A stretch of DNA of 64,000 bases from Actinocorallia longicatena (GCF_039534125.1 NZ_BAAAUV010000012.1:142013-206012), one strand, 5' to 3'; positions 32,583-42,258 are shown, numbered from the stretch's first letter. The notes: generated from the sequence alone by a model not told the origin. Numbers and translations: made by a program.

Positions 32583-33301
32583 CCACCACGGGACCCGCCT
32601 GCCAGGACGCCCGCCTGTCGCTCGGCGTCTACGTGCTCGGCGCCATCGACCCCGGCGAACGCACCGCCCTGGAAACACATCTGTCGGGCTGCGCCCTGTG
32701 CCGCGACGAACTCGCCGCCCTCGCCGCACTGCCCGCCCTTCTGGGACGCGTCAGCGAACCCCAGGTCGTCGAGGTCTCACGGCCCGGCGACGACGAACTC
32801 CTCACCGCGCTGCTGGCCCGGGCCGAGGCCGAGCTTCCCCGCCGCCGCGCCCGTCGCCGGGTCCTCGTCCCCCTCACCCTGGCCGCCGCCGTCCTCGTCC
32901 TGGTGGCGGGCACCGTGTTCGGATTCATGCTCCGCGGCCCCGGCACCACCACGACGATCGTCCAGCCGCGGCCCACCGGCCCCGCCGCGACCACCAGCAG
33001 GCCGGGCGCCGAGCAGATCATCGCCGAGAACCCCCGCTCGAAGGTGCGGGCCGAGATCGGGCTGTGGCCGCGCAAGGGCGGCACGTCGATGAGCATCCAC
33101 CTCACCGGCGTCAAGCCCGGCACCCGCTGCCACCTGATCGCCGTCAGCAGCGACGGCAGCCGCGACACCGCGGCGGGCTGGCAGATCGAGGTCGAAGGAT
33201 ATGGGGACTACCGGGGCTCCACCATGATCCTCCGACCCGATCTGGACCGCCTCGAGGTCGTGACCACCGACGGAAGGACCCTCATCACGATCCCCACCTG
33301 A
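32579..33301 (+). CDS. Zinc-containing membrane anti-sigma factor
   Basis: A 240-residue anti-sigma factor. The ZAS zinc motif is H34 with C38 and C41 in THLSGCALCRDEL. One membrane segment lies at about 97-119 (VLVPLTLAAAVLVLVAGTVFG), and the extracytoplasmic part contains IHLTGVKPGTRCHLIAV. Family members hold their sigma in an inactive complex and release it on a redox or envelope signal. The translational coupling to the sigma gene supports the pairing. It ends before a perfect stem-loop at 33346. Confidence 0.87.
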   Translation: MTTTGPACQDARLSLGVYVLGAIDPGERTALETHLSGCALCRDELAALAALPALLGRVSEPQVVEVSRPGDDELLTALLARAEAELPRRRARRRVLVPLTLAAAVLVLVAGTVFGFMLRGPGTTTTIVQPRPTGPAATTSRPGAEQIIAENPRSKVRAEIGLWPRKGGTSMSIHLTGVKPGTRCHLIAVSSDGSRDTAAGWQIEVEGYGDYRGSTMILRPDLDRLEVVTTDGRTLITIPT

Positions 33302-33345
33302 GACACGATCCCCCATCGACGGCGCCTCGAAGGGGGGCGAATCTA

Positions 33346-33373
33346 ACCGAACAGAATCCAACTTCTGTTCGGT
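33346..33373. terminator. Stem-loop between convergent genes
   Basis: Perfect 11-base arms, ACCGAACAGAA and TTCTGTTCGGT, with a six-base loop. It lies between the anti-sigma gene and the hypothetical gene ending at 33391 and would stop transcription from both sides. Confidence 0.7.
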
Positions 33374-33390
33374 ATCGACACGTTTGCGGC

Positions 33391-34635
33391 TTATGTACGG
33401 ACGGGGCGGCGGCGCTCGAAGGTGAAGGTGGCGCCGGTGCTGAAGCGGGCCAGGCCGACCTCCGGGGCCTCGGGCAGCGGCTCCGCGGACGGGTCCAGGA
33501 CGATCTCGAAGGCGCGCCACTCCCCCTCGGCGGGGTCGACGGGGTGGACGCGGGCGTAGGGGGCGGCCGGGCGGACCAGGGAGGCCAGGCCGTCGGGGGC
33601 GTCGGCGAGGGGGGCCAGCCAGGTGAGGCCGTCCGGCTCGGCCGTCAGCGGGCAGTCGGCGATCGCCAGGCGCAGGCCGCCGGAGGCCGTCGCCGTCACC
33701 CCGACGTCCAGATAGCCAGCGGGCGCCAGCATCGGGTGCACCGCCAGCAGGGCCGCCACGCCCTCCGCTCCCCCGCCCAGCGGCAGGGCGCGGCACAGCC
33801 GCTCGGAGGTGATGCCGGCCAGGCCCGCCAGCATCCGCGGCATGATCGCGTAGGCGCGGTCGGCGCCGAAGCGGTCGATGACCGACAGCAGGAAGCCGCG
33901 GTAGAGCAGGTGGGACTGCAGGGCGATCTCGGCGAGGGCCGAGCGCAGGGCCTGGTGGGAGAGGTCCTCGAACTGGAAGTCGGGGTCGAAGGGGCCGGAG
34001 TAGTCGTCCCAGCCGCCGGGTTCGGCCGGTGCGGGCGGTGGGGCGGGCAGGGTGATCGTCGCGGCGTTGGAGGCGGCGACGGAGGACTCGTTGGGGTGGG
34101 GGGCGACGGGTGCGCCGTCGGCGACCACGACGGTCCAGGCGCAGTGCGGGAGGCGTCCGGCGGGGACGCGGGGCGGCCGGTGGACGGGCCTGACCTGGGC
34201 GAGGGGGTTCACCGAGCCGGCGGTGGCGTCGAAGGTGGGGTCCTCGATGGTGTGGCACATGCCGTGGACGAAGTCCTCGCCGAGGGGTTCGACGTCCAGG
34301 AGGGCGCCGCAGGAGGCGAGGAAGAACTCGCCATGGCCGGCGTCGGTGAGGCGGTAGCGGAAGTCGAGGAACTGGTGGGGGGCGCCGATGTCGAGCTGCA
34401 TGCCCTTGAAGATCACGGAGACGTCGTCGCCGCTGAAGTTGAGGGCGGTGCGGGCGCGGCGGGAGTAGACGGGGCTGACGGCGGACCAGGTGTCGATGGC
34501 GACCTCCTGCATGGTCTCCCGGTCGCAGGTCTCGAGCAGGAGCGGCATGCCGATGCGGTCCTGGAGGTGGCCGTGCAGGAGCCATTCGCGGGCGAGGGCG
34601 GCGAGGGTGGCGCGGTCGAGCTGGTCCGGTTCCAT
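33391..34635 (-). CDS. Uncharacterised 414-residue protein, likely leaderless transcript
   Basis: No confident family. The N-terminal half has conserved-looking segments such as DFVHGMCHTIEDPTFDA near 122-138, loosely like L-2-amino-thiazoline-4-carboxylate-hydrolase-type proteins. A proline-rich linker (LPAPPPAPAEPGG) precedes a C-terminal part with repeats of Ala and Leu. No signal or membrane segment. I start at ATG 34635: a promoter with TTGACG, an 18-base spacer and CAGATT places the first transcribed base at about 34636, which implies a leaderless message. A TetR-like palindrome fills the promoter spacer, so it is probably repressed by an unlinked regulator. Confidence 0.62.
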   Translation of the reverse strand: MEPDQLDRATLAALAREWLLHGHLQDRIGMPLLLETCDRETMQEVAIDTWSAVSPVYSRRARTALNFSGDDVSVIFKGMQLDIGAPHQFLDFRYRLTDAGHGEFFLASCGALLDVEPLGEDFVHGMCHTIEDPTFDATAGSVNPLAQVRPVHRPPRVPAGRLPHCAWTVVVADGAPVAPHPNESSVAASNAATITLPAPPPAPAEPGGWDDYSGPFDPDFQFEDLSHQALRSALAEIALQSHLLYRGFLLSVIDRFGADRAYAIMPRMLAGLAGITSERLCRALPLGGGAEGVAALLAVHPMLAPAGYLDVGVTATASGGLRLAIADCPLTAEPDGLTWLAPLADAPDGLASLVRPAAPYARVHPVDPAEGEWRAFEIVLDPSAEPLPEAPEVGLARFSTGATFTFERRRPVRT

Positions 34636-34642
34636 ATCCGGC

Positions 34643-34672
34643 AATCTGCTGGACAGGTGTCCAGTTCGTCAA
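34643..34672 (-). promoter_or_regulatory. Promoter with TetR-type palindrome in its spacer
   Basis: On the minus strand, TTGACG (34672-34667) and CAGATT (34648-34643) are 18 bases apart. The spacer holds CTGGACA-N2-TGTCCAG (34649-34664), a perfect seven-base-arm palindrome. A bound repressor would block polymerase directly. The CTGGACA half-site is known from TetR-family operators. Confidence 0.6.
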
Positions 34673-34817
34673 GGGGGGCGGGGTCGCGATTGCGTGGAGG
34701 GGGCGGCTGAGCTCGTGTTCGACCATGGTGACGTTTCAGTAAACTTGCGGCCGTTCGGCCGGTATTTCCGCACCGGCCTCTTGTTCTTCACGGCGGGAGA
34801 GGCCAGGATTCCGGCCC

Positions 34818-37800
34818 ATGATCGGGGGAAAACTGGTGGTCCGGCGTGCTCTTAACGAGAAAATGCTCGTTCTGGCGGCCTCGCTGACGGTGTTGTTCGC
34901 GCTGGTGATGCTCGCGACGCTGACCGCCTACACCTCGACCGTCACCCGGGAGGGCCTCGCCCGGACGCTCGGCTCCGCCTCCTTCGACCAGGTCGGCACC
35001 CGGATCGGCAAGCAGGTCGGGCCGGGCGGGTTCGCCGGCGACCAGGCCTTTCTGGAGCAGCGGCTGAGGGCCGCCTACCGGGACGTGCCCCTGGAGATCG
35101 GGGCCTCCGCGCGAGGCGAGTCGTTCTCGCTGCCGGGCCAGGAGAAGCTGTCGCATCCCGAGCTGACGACGTTCGCGATGTTCTCCGGGATCGACCGGCA
35201 CGCCTCCCTCGCCGAGGGCGCCTGGCCGGTGGAGTCGGCCGGCGGGCCGGTGCAGGCGGTGCTTCCGGTTCCGGCGGCGCGGCTGATGAAAGCGGAGGTC
35301 GGCGACACGCTGCGGGTGGTCAACCGGCTGGACCACTCCCCCGTGTCGGTGACGGTCGTGGGGCTGTTCACCGTGGGGTCGGCCGATGATCCGTTCTGGT
35401 CGCGGGAGCGGCTGGCGGTCGAGGGCGTGGAGCGGCTGGACTACACCACGATCGGGCCGCTGGTGGTGGATCCGGCGACGTTCGGGCGGCTGTTCAGCCC
35501 GCGCGGGGTGCAGGCGCGGTGGACGGTGCTGCCGTCGGCGGAGAATCTGGACGCCTCGGGCCTGCACGCGCTGGCGGGGCGGCTGGACCGGCTGGCGGAG
35601 GAGCTGCGGGGACGGGAGTACTCGTCGGTGTCGGGGCTGGCCGCCGAGCTGCGTCAGCTGGACACGGCTTTGCTGGTGACGCGGTCGACGATGCTGGTCC
35701 CGGTGCTTCAGTTGATCGTTCTGGCGGGGTACGCGCTGCTGCTGGTGGCGCGGTTGATCTCCGAGCAGCGGCGGGCGGAGGTGTCGCTGCTGCGGGCGCG
35801 GGGGGCGTCATTGCGGCAGGTGGCGGGGCTGGCGCTGGGTGAGGGGCTGGTGCTGGCGGTGCCGGGGCTGGTGGCGGCTCCGCTGCTGGCGCCGTGGCTG
35901 CTGCGGCTGGCGGCGGCCTCTCCCGCGCTGGGGGCGACGGGGCTGGAGCTGCGGGATCCGCCGGCGGTCTCGACGTGGGTGGTGACGGCGGTGGCGGCGC
36001 TGGCGTGCGCGGTGGCGCTGGCGGTGCCGACGGTGCGGTCGGCGAAGGGGACTTATGTGGCGTCCCAGGCGGGGCGGGGGCGGGGTGAGGCGCGGGGTCC
36101 GCTGCAGAAGGCGGGGGCGGATCTGGCGTTGCTGGTGGTGGCGGGGCTCGGGGTGTGGCAGCTGACGCGGTACGGGTCGACGGTGACGTCGTCGGGTGGC
36201 GGGCTGGGTGTGGATCCGGTGATCGTGGCGGGTCCTGCGCTGGCGCTGCTGGCGGGCGGGGTGCTGGTCCTGCGGTTGGTTCCGGCGGTGTCGGGGCTGG
36301 CGGAGCGGGTGGCGGCGGGTGGGCGGGGGCTGGCTCCCGCGCTGGGCGCGCGGCAGATCAGCCGGCGTCCGCTGCGGTATGCGGGGCCCGCTCTGCTGCT
36401 GGTGATGGCGGTGGCGGTCGGGATCTTGTCGGTGACGACGTCGGGGACCTGGCGGGCTTCGCAGCGGGCGCAGGCCGATTTCCAGGCGGGCGCCGATGTG
36501 CGGGTGGCGGCTCCGGTGAGCCCGGCGCTGCCTTCGGTGCTGGGTCAGGGCGGGGTGCTGGCGTCTTCTGGCGCGTCGGGGGTGGGGGCGGTGTCGCGGA
36601 CGCAGATCCGGATCGGGGACGCCGGCGCGGCGTTCCTGGCGGTGGACGCGGTGGCGCTGGGGAAGATCGTGGTCGGTGAGGCCGGGGCGGGCCGGGCGCT
36701 GACGGGTCCGGCGGCGGGCCGTCCGGCGGTGGCCGGGGCGTTGCCGGGGACGCCGCGGTGGGTGGAGTTCACGGTGGTGGCCTCGGGCGCGTCGGCGTTC
36801 TGGGTGCGGGAGGTGCCGGAGCATTTCCCGTTGTCGGTGACGCTGGTGGACGGGGCGGGGCTGGTGCACGTCGCGGAGGTCGGGTCGGTTCCCGCGGACG
36901 GGCGGCGGCGGACGGTGCGGGTGGATCTGGCGGCGCTGGCCGGTCCGGGCGGGCGGCCGACCTATCCCTACAGTGTGCGGTCGTTCGGCTATTCCTTCCC
37001 CGAGGAGGTGATTGACTCCTCTGCGATGGAGCTGCGGGTGGAGAGGGTCGTGGCCGACGGGCGGGAGGCTCGGCTGGAGGAGGCGTCACGGTGGCGGGCG
37101 CTGTTCTCGGGTGAGCTGAACAAGGGCCGGGAGTCGGTGGCGGTGTCGGGGGGCGGGCTGGTGCTGAGGGTCCCGTTCGGGGATCGTCCGACGGAGGCGC
37201 CGGGCCGGTTCCGGCCTCCCGCGGTGGCGCGTGCGGTCCTGCCGGGGCCGTCGGAGCCGCTGGCGGGTGTGATCACCGTGCCGCTGGCCGAGCGCAAGGG
37301 CCTCAAGGCCGGGGACACGGTGGCGTTGTCGGTGGCGGGGACCGAGGTGAAGATGAAGGTGGCGGCGGTGGTGCGGGCGTTCCCGGCGACGGCGCCGGGC
37401 GAGCCCGCGGTGCTGGTCGATCTGGCGTCGCTGAACGAGCGGGCGGTGACGGCCGGGGTCGGGGCGATGGCGCCGTCGGAGTGGTGGATGTCGGGTCGGG
37501 TGCGGGTGGCGGAGCTTTCGGGGTGGGGTGAGGTGCACGACCGGCTGGCGTTGCGGCGGGAGTACCGGGACTCGCCGCTCGGGGCGGCGTTGCAGGGGGC
37601 GTTGTTCCTGGGGTTCCTGGCGGCGCTGGCGTTCGCGGTGATCGGTTTCGCGATCAACGCGACGGTGTCGGCGCGGGAGCGGACCACGGAGTTCGCGGTG
37701 CTGCGGGCCCTGGGGGCCTCGCATCGGCAGGTGTTCGGGATGCTGGCGGTCGAGCAGGCGGTGCTGGTGCTGCTGGGTCTGGCGGGCGGTCTGGGCCTCG

Positions 37801-38015
37801 GGCTGGGGGTGGCGGCGCTGGCGGTGCCGCATCTGGTGCTGACGGTGCGGGCGACGGTCCCTTATCCGCAGGTCGATCTGGTCGTGGCGTGGGGGCCGGT
37901 GCTGGCGCTGCTGGGCGGGACGCTGGCGGTGCTGGCGTTGGTGCTGACGGCGCTGGTGGCGCGGTTGCGGCGGGCCGGATCGGGTGCGCTGACCCGGATG
38001 GGAGCGGACGCGTGA
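34818..38015 (+). CDS. FtsX-like ABC transporter permease, large
   Basis: A 1065-residue membrane protein. One N-terminal membrane segment (LVLAASLTVLFALVMLATL) is followed by a large extracytoplasmic domain. Two FtsX-type transmembrane blocks follow, one in the middle near 290-540 and one at the end, with RTTEFAVLRALGASHRQVFG before the last helices, the coupling loop of this family. This is the MacB/LolC-like exporter type. It is the first of four genes joined by GTGA overlaps (FtsX1, FtsX2, ATPase 1, ATPase 2). Third codon positions are dominated by G, unlike the end of the next gene. Substrate unknown; lipoprotein, lipid or antimicrobial export are all possible. Confidence 0.85.
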   Translation: MIGGKLVVRRALNEKMLVLAASLTVLFALVMLATLTAYTSTVTREGLARTLGSASFDQVGTRIGKQVGPGGFAGDQAFLEQRLRAAYRDVPLEIGASARGESFSLPGQEKLSHPELTTFAMFSGIDRHASLAEGAWPVESAGGPVQAVLPVPAARLMKAEVGDTLRVVNRLDHSPVSVTVVGLFTVGSADDPFWSRERLAVEGVERLDYTTIGPLVVDPATFGRLFSPRGVQARWTVLPSAENLDASGLHALAGRLDRLAEELRGREYSSVSGLAAELRQLDTALLVTRSTMLVPVLQLIVLAGYALLLVARLISEQRRAEVSLLRARGASLRQVAGLALGEGLVLAVPGLVAAPLLAPWLLRLAAASPALGATGLELRDPPAVSTWVVTAVAALACAVALAVPTVRSAKGTYVASQAGRGRGEARGPLQKAGADLALLVVAGLGVWQLTRYGSTVTSSGGGLGVDPVIVAGPALALLAGGVLVLRLVPAVSGLAERVAAGGRGLAPALGARQISRRPLRYAGPALLLVMAVAVGILSVTTSGTWRASQRAQADFQAGADVRVAAPVSPALPSVLGQGGVLASSGASGVGAVSRTQIRIGDAGAAFLAVDAVALGKIVVGEAGAGRALTGPAAGRPAVAGALPGTPRWVEFTVVASGASAFWVREVPEHFPLSVTLVDGAGLVHVAEVGSVPADGRRRTVRVDLAALAGPGGRPTYPYSVRSFGYSFPEEVIDSSAMELRVERVVADGREARLEEASRWRALFSGELNKGRESVAVSGGGLVLRVPFGDRPTEAPGRFRPPAVARAVLPGPSEPLAGVITVPLAERKGLKAGDTVALSVAGTEVKMKVAAVVRAFPATAPGEPAVLVDLASLNERAVTAGVGAMAPSEWWMSGRVRVAELSGWGEVHDRLALRREYRDSPLGAALQGALFLGFLAALAFAVIGFAINATVSARERTTEFAVLRALGASHRQVFGMLAVEQAVLVLLGLAGGLGLGLGVAALAVPHLVLTVRATVPYPQVDLVVAWGPVLALLGGTLAVLALVLTALVARLRRAGSGALTRMGADA

Positions 38016-40606
38016 TCGGGCAGGCGTGGCGGGTGTGGCGGGCCGAGCGGGGCATCCTGGCCGCGCTCGGGATCATGGTGCTGGTGACGGCGCTGCTGGC
38101 CGCGGCGGTGCCGCGGCTGTTGCAGGCGCGTTATGACGCGGCCGCCAGGACGGCGGGCGCGGGTACGGAGCTGGTGTTCTCGGGAGCGGCGCCTCCGGCG
38201 GTGCAGGATGTGGAGTCCGGTGGCTGGTTCCGGGCCGGGCCGGCGGACCGTGCGGCGGTGGAGGAGGCGGCGGCCCGGCTGCGGGAGCGCACTCCCGGGC
38301 CGTTGCGCTCGCTGTTCGGGGCGGAGGAGCACCGGCTGCGGTCCAACCGGGTCGACCTGGACGCCAACCGGACGGTGGCCTTCGTCTGGGATCCGGTGGC
38401 GGCGGACGGGGTGCGGTACACCTCGGGCAGGGCGCCCGTGACGCGTCCCGGGCATCTGGAGTTCGCCTTCTCCGAGCCGGTCGCGGCCAAGCTGGAGGTG
38501 GAGGCGGGGGACGTGCTGGTCCTGCCCGTGCCCGGCGGCGCTCCGCTGCGGGCGACCCTGGCGGGGGTGTTCGCCCCGGCCGGGGGGCCGGGGTGGCGGA
38601 CCCGGCAGGAGTTCCTGACCGCTCCGGAGGTGGGTCCTGCCGGGTACACCCTCGCCCTGGGCACCGGCCTGGTCGACGACGCCGGGTTGACCCTGCTCCA
38701 GCGGTCGGCGCTGCCGGTCACCTACTCCTGGACGTTCGAGCTGCGCGCCGACCGGCTGGACGCCGCGACGGCGGTGCGGGTCCGGTCGGCGTTCGACGGT
38801 GCCCGCGGCATGCTGGACCTGTACCAGCCGCAGGATCTGCGGCTGCAGCTGTCCTCGGCCCTGGACGCCGGTCTCGGCTCCTATCTGGGCCAGCTGCGCG
38901 TCACCCGGGCGATCCTGGCGCTGGCCCTGGGCGGCCTGGCGGCCGCGGCGGCCGGGGTGCTGTTGATGGCGTGCCGGCTGCTGCTGGACCGGATGCGGAT
39001 CACGCTGTCGACGATGCGGGCGCGCGGGGCGTCGCTGCCTCAGCTCGCCGGGCTGGTCGCGGGTGCCACGGCCCCGGCGGTGGTGATCGGCGCGGCCGGG
39101 GGGTTCGCGCTGGGGCTGCTGGCCGAGGGCCCGTGGACGGCGGCGTCGCTGTGGGGGGTGGTGCTGGTGGCCGTGCTCGCGGTGGTGGTCCCCGCCGTCG
39201 GCGCCGTGGTGGCCCATCGCGGGACGGGGCGGGAGGAGCGTCCGGATGCTGCGGGCGGCGGACTGTCGCCGCGGCGTCTGGTGCTGGAGCTGCTGGCCGT
39301 CACGGTGGCGGCGGCCGGTGTGGTGGCGTTGCGCGGGCGCGGCCTGACCACCGACGCCGCCGCGCAGGGCACCGATCCGTTCCTGGCGGCCGTCCCGGTG
39401 CTTCTGGTGCTGGCCGCGGGGCTGGTCGTGCTGCGCGCCTACCCCTATCCGCTGCGGGCGGTCGGCCTCCTGGCCCGCCGCTCGCGCGCCACGGTGGTGT
39501 TCCTGGGGATCGCCGCGGCGTCACGGCAGCGGGTCTCGGCGGCGCTGCCGCTGCTGGTGCTGCTGCTGGCGGTGTCGGCGGCGGCGTTCGCGACGACCGT
39601 CGACGCCGGGCTGCGCTCGGCGCAGGCGGCCGCGGCGGCCGGGACGGTCGGTGCCGACCTCTCGGTCGTCAACCACGAGTTCCCGCACAAGATCGAGGAG
39701 ACGATCGCCAAGGTTCCGGGCGTGGAGCGGGTGACCCCGGCCCGGATCTCGACCGGCAAGCTCCAGGGTCCCGGCGAGCCGATCGGCCACATCGTCACCA
39801 TCGTGATCATCGATTTGGACGACTACCGCAGGACCGCGGAAGGTCTGCGCCTGGACCTCCCCCGCGCCCCCCGCGAGGGCGAGGCGCTGATCGGCGCGGA
39901 CCTGACCGACGCCGGAACCCTCGAGCTGGACGGCGGCAGCTCGATCCAGGTGAGGTCGGCGGGCCGCATCGGCGGTTTCCCCGGCGTTCCCGCGGGGCAG
40001 AGCCTGGTCCTGGTGCCCTACACCGCCTTCGACGCCGCGGGCCCCTTCCCCAACCGGATGTTCGTGCGCGGCCCGCACGCCGACCCCGCGGCCGTCCGCG
40101 AGGCCTCCTTCGACAATCCCACCCTCACTTTGCAGACCTATGCCGGGGAGCACCGGGCCCTCACCCGCTCCGACCTCGTCGGCCTGGTCCACGGCGCGTT
40201 CGCCGCCGGGGCGGTCGCGGTCGGCGGCTACGGCCTGCTGGCGGTCCTGCTCACCCTGATCCTCAGCGCCGCCGCCCGCGGCCGGACCATCGCCTACCTG
40301 CGCACCCTCGGCCTGTCCCGGCGCCAGGCCCGCGGGCTGGCCCTCGCCGAGCTCGGGCCGCTGCTCCTCGTCGCGACCCTGGCCGGGTGGGCGCTGGGCC
40401 TGGTCCTTCCGAAGGTCCTGGGCTCCGGCCTGGACCTCTCTCCCTACACCGGCGGACGGGCGGTGGCCGCCCTCGGCCCCGACCCGCTCGCCACCGCGCT
40501 CCTGCTGGGCGGCGTCGCCGCGGTCACCGTCCTCGCGGTGCTCGCCGACAGCGCGCTCGCCTCCCGGCGACGAATCGACAGCACCTTGAGAGTGGGGGAA
40601 CAGTGA
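38012..40606 (+). CDS. FtsX-like ABC transporter permease, second subunit
   Basis: An 864-residue permease with the same layout: an N-terminal helix (GILAALGIMVLVTALLAAAVP), an extracytoplasmic domain to about 290, a middle block of helices and a C-terminal FtsX block with RTIAYLRTLGLSRRQARG as the coupling region. GTG 38012 overlaps the stop of the first permease. Together the two would form a heterodimeric channel served by the two ATPases that follow. Codon use changes from G-ending in the first half to C-ending in the last third. Confidence 0.84.
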   Translation: MIGQAWRVWRAERGILAALGIMVLVTALLAAAVPRLLQARYDAAARTAGAGTELVFSGAAPPAVQDVESGGWFRAGPADRAAVEEAAARLRERTPGPLRSLFGAEEHRLRSNRVDLDANRTVAFVWDPVAADGVRYTSGRAPVTRPGHLEFAFSEPVAAKLEVEAGDVLVLPVPGGAPLRATLAGVFAPAGGPGWRTRQEFLTAPEVGPAGYTLALGTGLVDDAGLTLLQRSALPVTYSWTFELRADRLDAATAVRVRSAFDGARGMLDLYQPQDLRLQLSSALDAGLGSYLGQLRVTRAILALALGGLAAAAAGVLLMACRLLLDRMRITLSTMRARGASLPQLAGLVAGATAPAVVIGAAGGFALGLLAEGPWTAASLWGVVLVAVLAVVVPAVGAVVAHRGTGREERPDAAGGGLSPRRLVLELLAVTVAAAGVVALRGRGLTTDAAAQGTDPFLAAVPVLLVLAAGLVVLRAYPYPLRAVGLLARRSRATVVFLGIAAASRQRVSAALPLLVLLLAVSAAAFATTVDAGLRSAQAAAAAGTVGADLSVVNHEFPHKIEETIAKVPGVERVTPARISTGKLQGPGEPIGHIVTIVIIDLDDYRRTAEGLRLDLPRAPREGEALIGADLTDAGTLELDGGSSIQVRSAGRIGGFPGVPAGQSLVLVPYTAFDAAGPFPNRMFVRGPHADPAAVREASFDNPTLTLQTYAGEHRALTRSDLVGLVHGAFAAGAVAVGGYGLLAVLLTLILSAAARGRTIAYLRTLGLSRRQARGLALAELGPLLLVATLAGWALGLVLPKVLGSGLDLSPYTGGRAVAALGPDPLATALLLGGVAAVTVLAVLADSALASRRRIDSTLRVGEQ

Positions 40607-41550
40607 CGGCCGGCACCGAAGCGTCGACGGCGCTGCACGATCTGGAGTCCAAGGCCCGCGCCCACGGCCCGGTCTACGGCGCCGACGCCCAGATCGTCTG
40701 CGACAACCTCGTGCGGATCTACAAGACCGACGGCGTGGAGGTCGTCGCCCTTCAGGGCCTGGACCTGCTCGTCGGCAAGGGCGAGATGATCGGGATCGTG
40801 GGGGCGTCGGGGTCGGGCAAGTCGACGCTGCTGAACATCCTGTCGGGGCTGGACGTCCCGACCGCGGGGGTCGCCCGGGTCGCCGACGCCGACCTGCTGG
40901 CCCTGGGGGCGCGCGAGCGGCTGCGGTTCCGCCGCGACCTGGTCGGGTTCGTGTGGCAGCAGACCTCCCGCAACCTGCTCCCCTACCTGACCGCCGCGGA
41001 GAACGTCGAGTTGCCGATGCGGCTGGCCCGCCGCAGGCGCTCCGGACGGGCGGCGGAACTCCTCGACCTGCTCGGGGTCGCCGACTGCGCGGGCAAGCGG
41101 CCCGGTGAGATGTCCGGCGGGCAGCAGCAGCGCACCGCGATCGCGGTCGCGGTCGCCAACGGCCCCCAGGTGATCCTGGCCGACGAGCCGACCGGCGAGC
41201 TGGACTCGGTGACCTCTGGAGAGGTCTTCGACGCCCTGCGCTCCGCCAACCGCGAGCTCGGCGTCACCACGGTGATCGTCACCCATGACGCGATGGTCGC
41301 CGAGAACGTCGACCGGACCGTCGCCATCCGCGACGGCCGCACCGCCAGCGAGGTCGTCCGCAGGACGGCGCTCAACGAGCACGGCGAGGAGATCGTCCAC
41401 GCCGAGGAGTACGCGGTCCTGGACCGCGCGGGCCGCCTCCAGCTGCCCCGCGACTTCACCGGCGCCCTCGGCATGCGCGACCGGGTCCGGCTGGCCTTGG
41501 AGAGCGACCACATCGGGGTGTGGCCGGACGAACGGGGGAACGACGCGTGA
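40603..41550 (+). CDS. ABC transporter ATP-binding protein 1
   Basis: A 315-residue ATPase of the MacB/LolD type. Walker A GASGSGKS is at 67-74, the signature SGGQQQR at 171-177 and Walker B VILADEP at 190-196, with the switch His in VTHDA. It is longer than usual: about 28 extra residues at the start and about 70 after the core (TALNEHGEEIVHAEEYAVLDRAG), which may contact the permease. GTG 40603 overlaps the permease stop. It is one of two different ATPases in the operon, so the transporter may use a mixed ATPase pair. Confidence 0.88.
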   Translation: MTAGTEASTALHDLESKARAHGPVYGADAQIVCDNLVRIYKTDGVEVVALQGLDLLVGKGEMIGIVGASGSGKSTLLNILSGLDVPTAGVARVADADLLALGARERLRFRRDLVGFVWQQTSRNLLPYLTAAENVELPMRLARRRRSGRAAELLDLLGVADCAGKRPGEMSGGQQQRTAIAVAVANGPQVILADEPTGELDSVTSGEVFDALRSANRELGVTTVIVTHDAMVAENVDRTVAIRDGRTASEVVRRTALNEHGEEIVHAEEYAVLDRAGRLQLPRDFTGALGMRDRVRLALESDHIGVWPDERGNDA

Positions 41551-42248
41551 GCGACATCATGATCGACGCCAGGGGCCTGTCACGGACCTACCGCAGCGGC
41601 GCCGGCGAGGTCCGTGCTCTGGCCGGGGTGTCCTTCGAGGTCCCCGCCGGGCAGCTGTGCGCGGTCAAGGGACGGTCGGGGTCGGGGAAGACGACCCTGC
41701 TGAACCTGATCGGCGGCCTGGACCGGCCCGACGGCGGATCGGTCGTCGTGGACGGCCGGGAGATGGGCGCCCTGCCCGAGGCCGATCTGCTGGAGATGCG
41801 CAGAGGCACCCTGGGGTTCGTGTTCCAGTCCTTCGGCCTGGTCCCGGTGCTGTCGGCCGCCGAGAACATCGAGGTCGCCCTGCGACTGACCCGCACCCCG
41901 GTGAAGGAACGCGCCGCCCGCGTCGAGCTGCTCCTGGCTCTGGTGGGCCTGTCCGAGCACGCCGGGCAGCGCCCGTATGAGCTGTCGGGCGGGCAGCGTC
42001 AGCGGGTGGCGATCGCCCGCGCCCTGGCCAACCGGCCCAAGGTCCTCATCGCCGACGAGCCGACCGGACAGCTCGACTCCGAGACCGGCCAGGCCATCAT
42101 GCGGCTCCTGCACGCCGTCGTGGAGGCCGAGGGCGTCACCGCCGTTGTCGCCACCCACGACCCCCTGCTCCTCCAGCACGCCGACCGTGTCATCGAACTC
42201 CACGACGGCGCCCTCACCCAAGGCGAAGCAGAGGCCGTCAGCGGCTAG
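41547..42248 (+). CDS. ABC transporter ATP-binding protein 2
   Basis: A 233-residue MacB/LolD-type ATPase of standard length. Walker A GRSGSGKT is at 42-49, the signature LSGGQRQR at 146-153 and Walker B VLIADEP at 166-172, with the switch His in ATHDP. GTG 41547 overlaps the stop of ATPase 1. It is the last gene of the coupled set, ten bases ahead of an alpha/beta hydrolase gene. Confidence 0.9.
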   Translation: MSDIMIDARGLSRTYRSGAGEVRALAGVSFEVPAGQLCAVKGRSGSGKTTLLNLIGGLDRPDGGSVVVDGREMGALPEADLLEMRRGTLGFVFQSFGLVPVLSAAENIEVALRLTRTPVKERAARVELLLALVGLSEHAGQRPYELSGGQRQRVAIARALANRPKVLIADEPTGQLDSETGQAIMRLLHAVVEAEGVTAVVATHDPLLLQHADRVIELHDGALTQGEAEAVSG

Positions 42249-42258
42249 GCTCGGGGCC

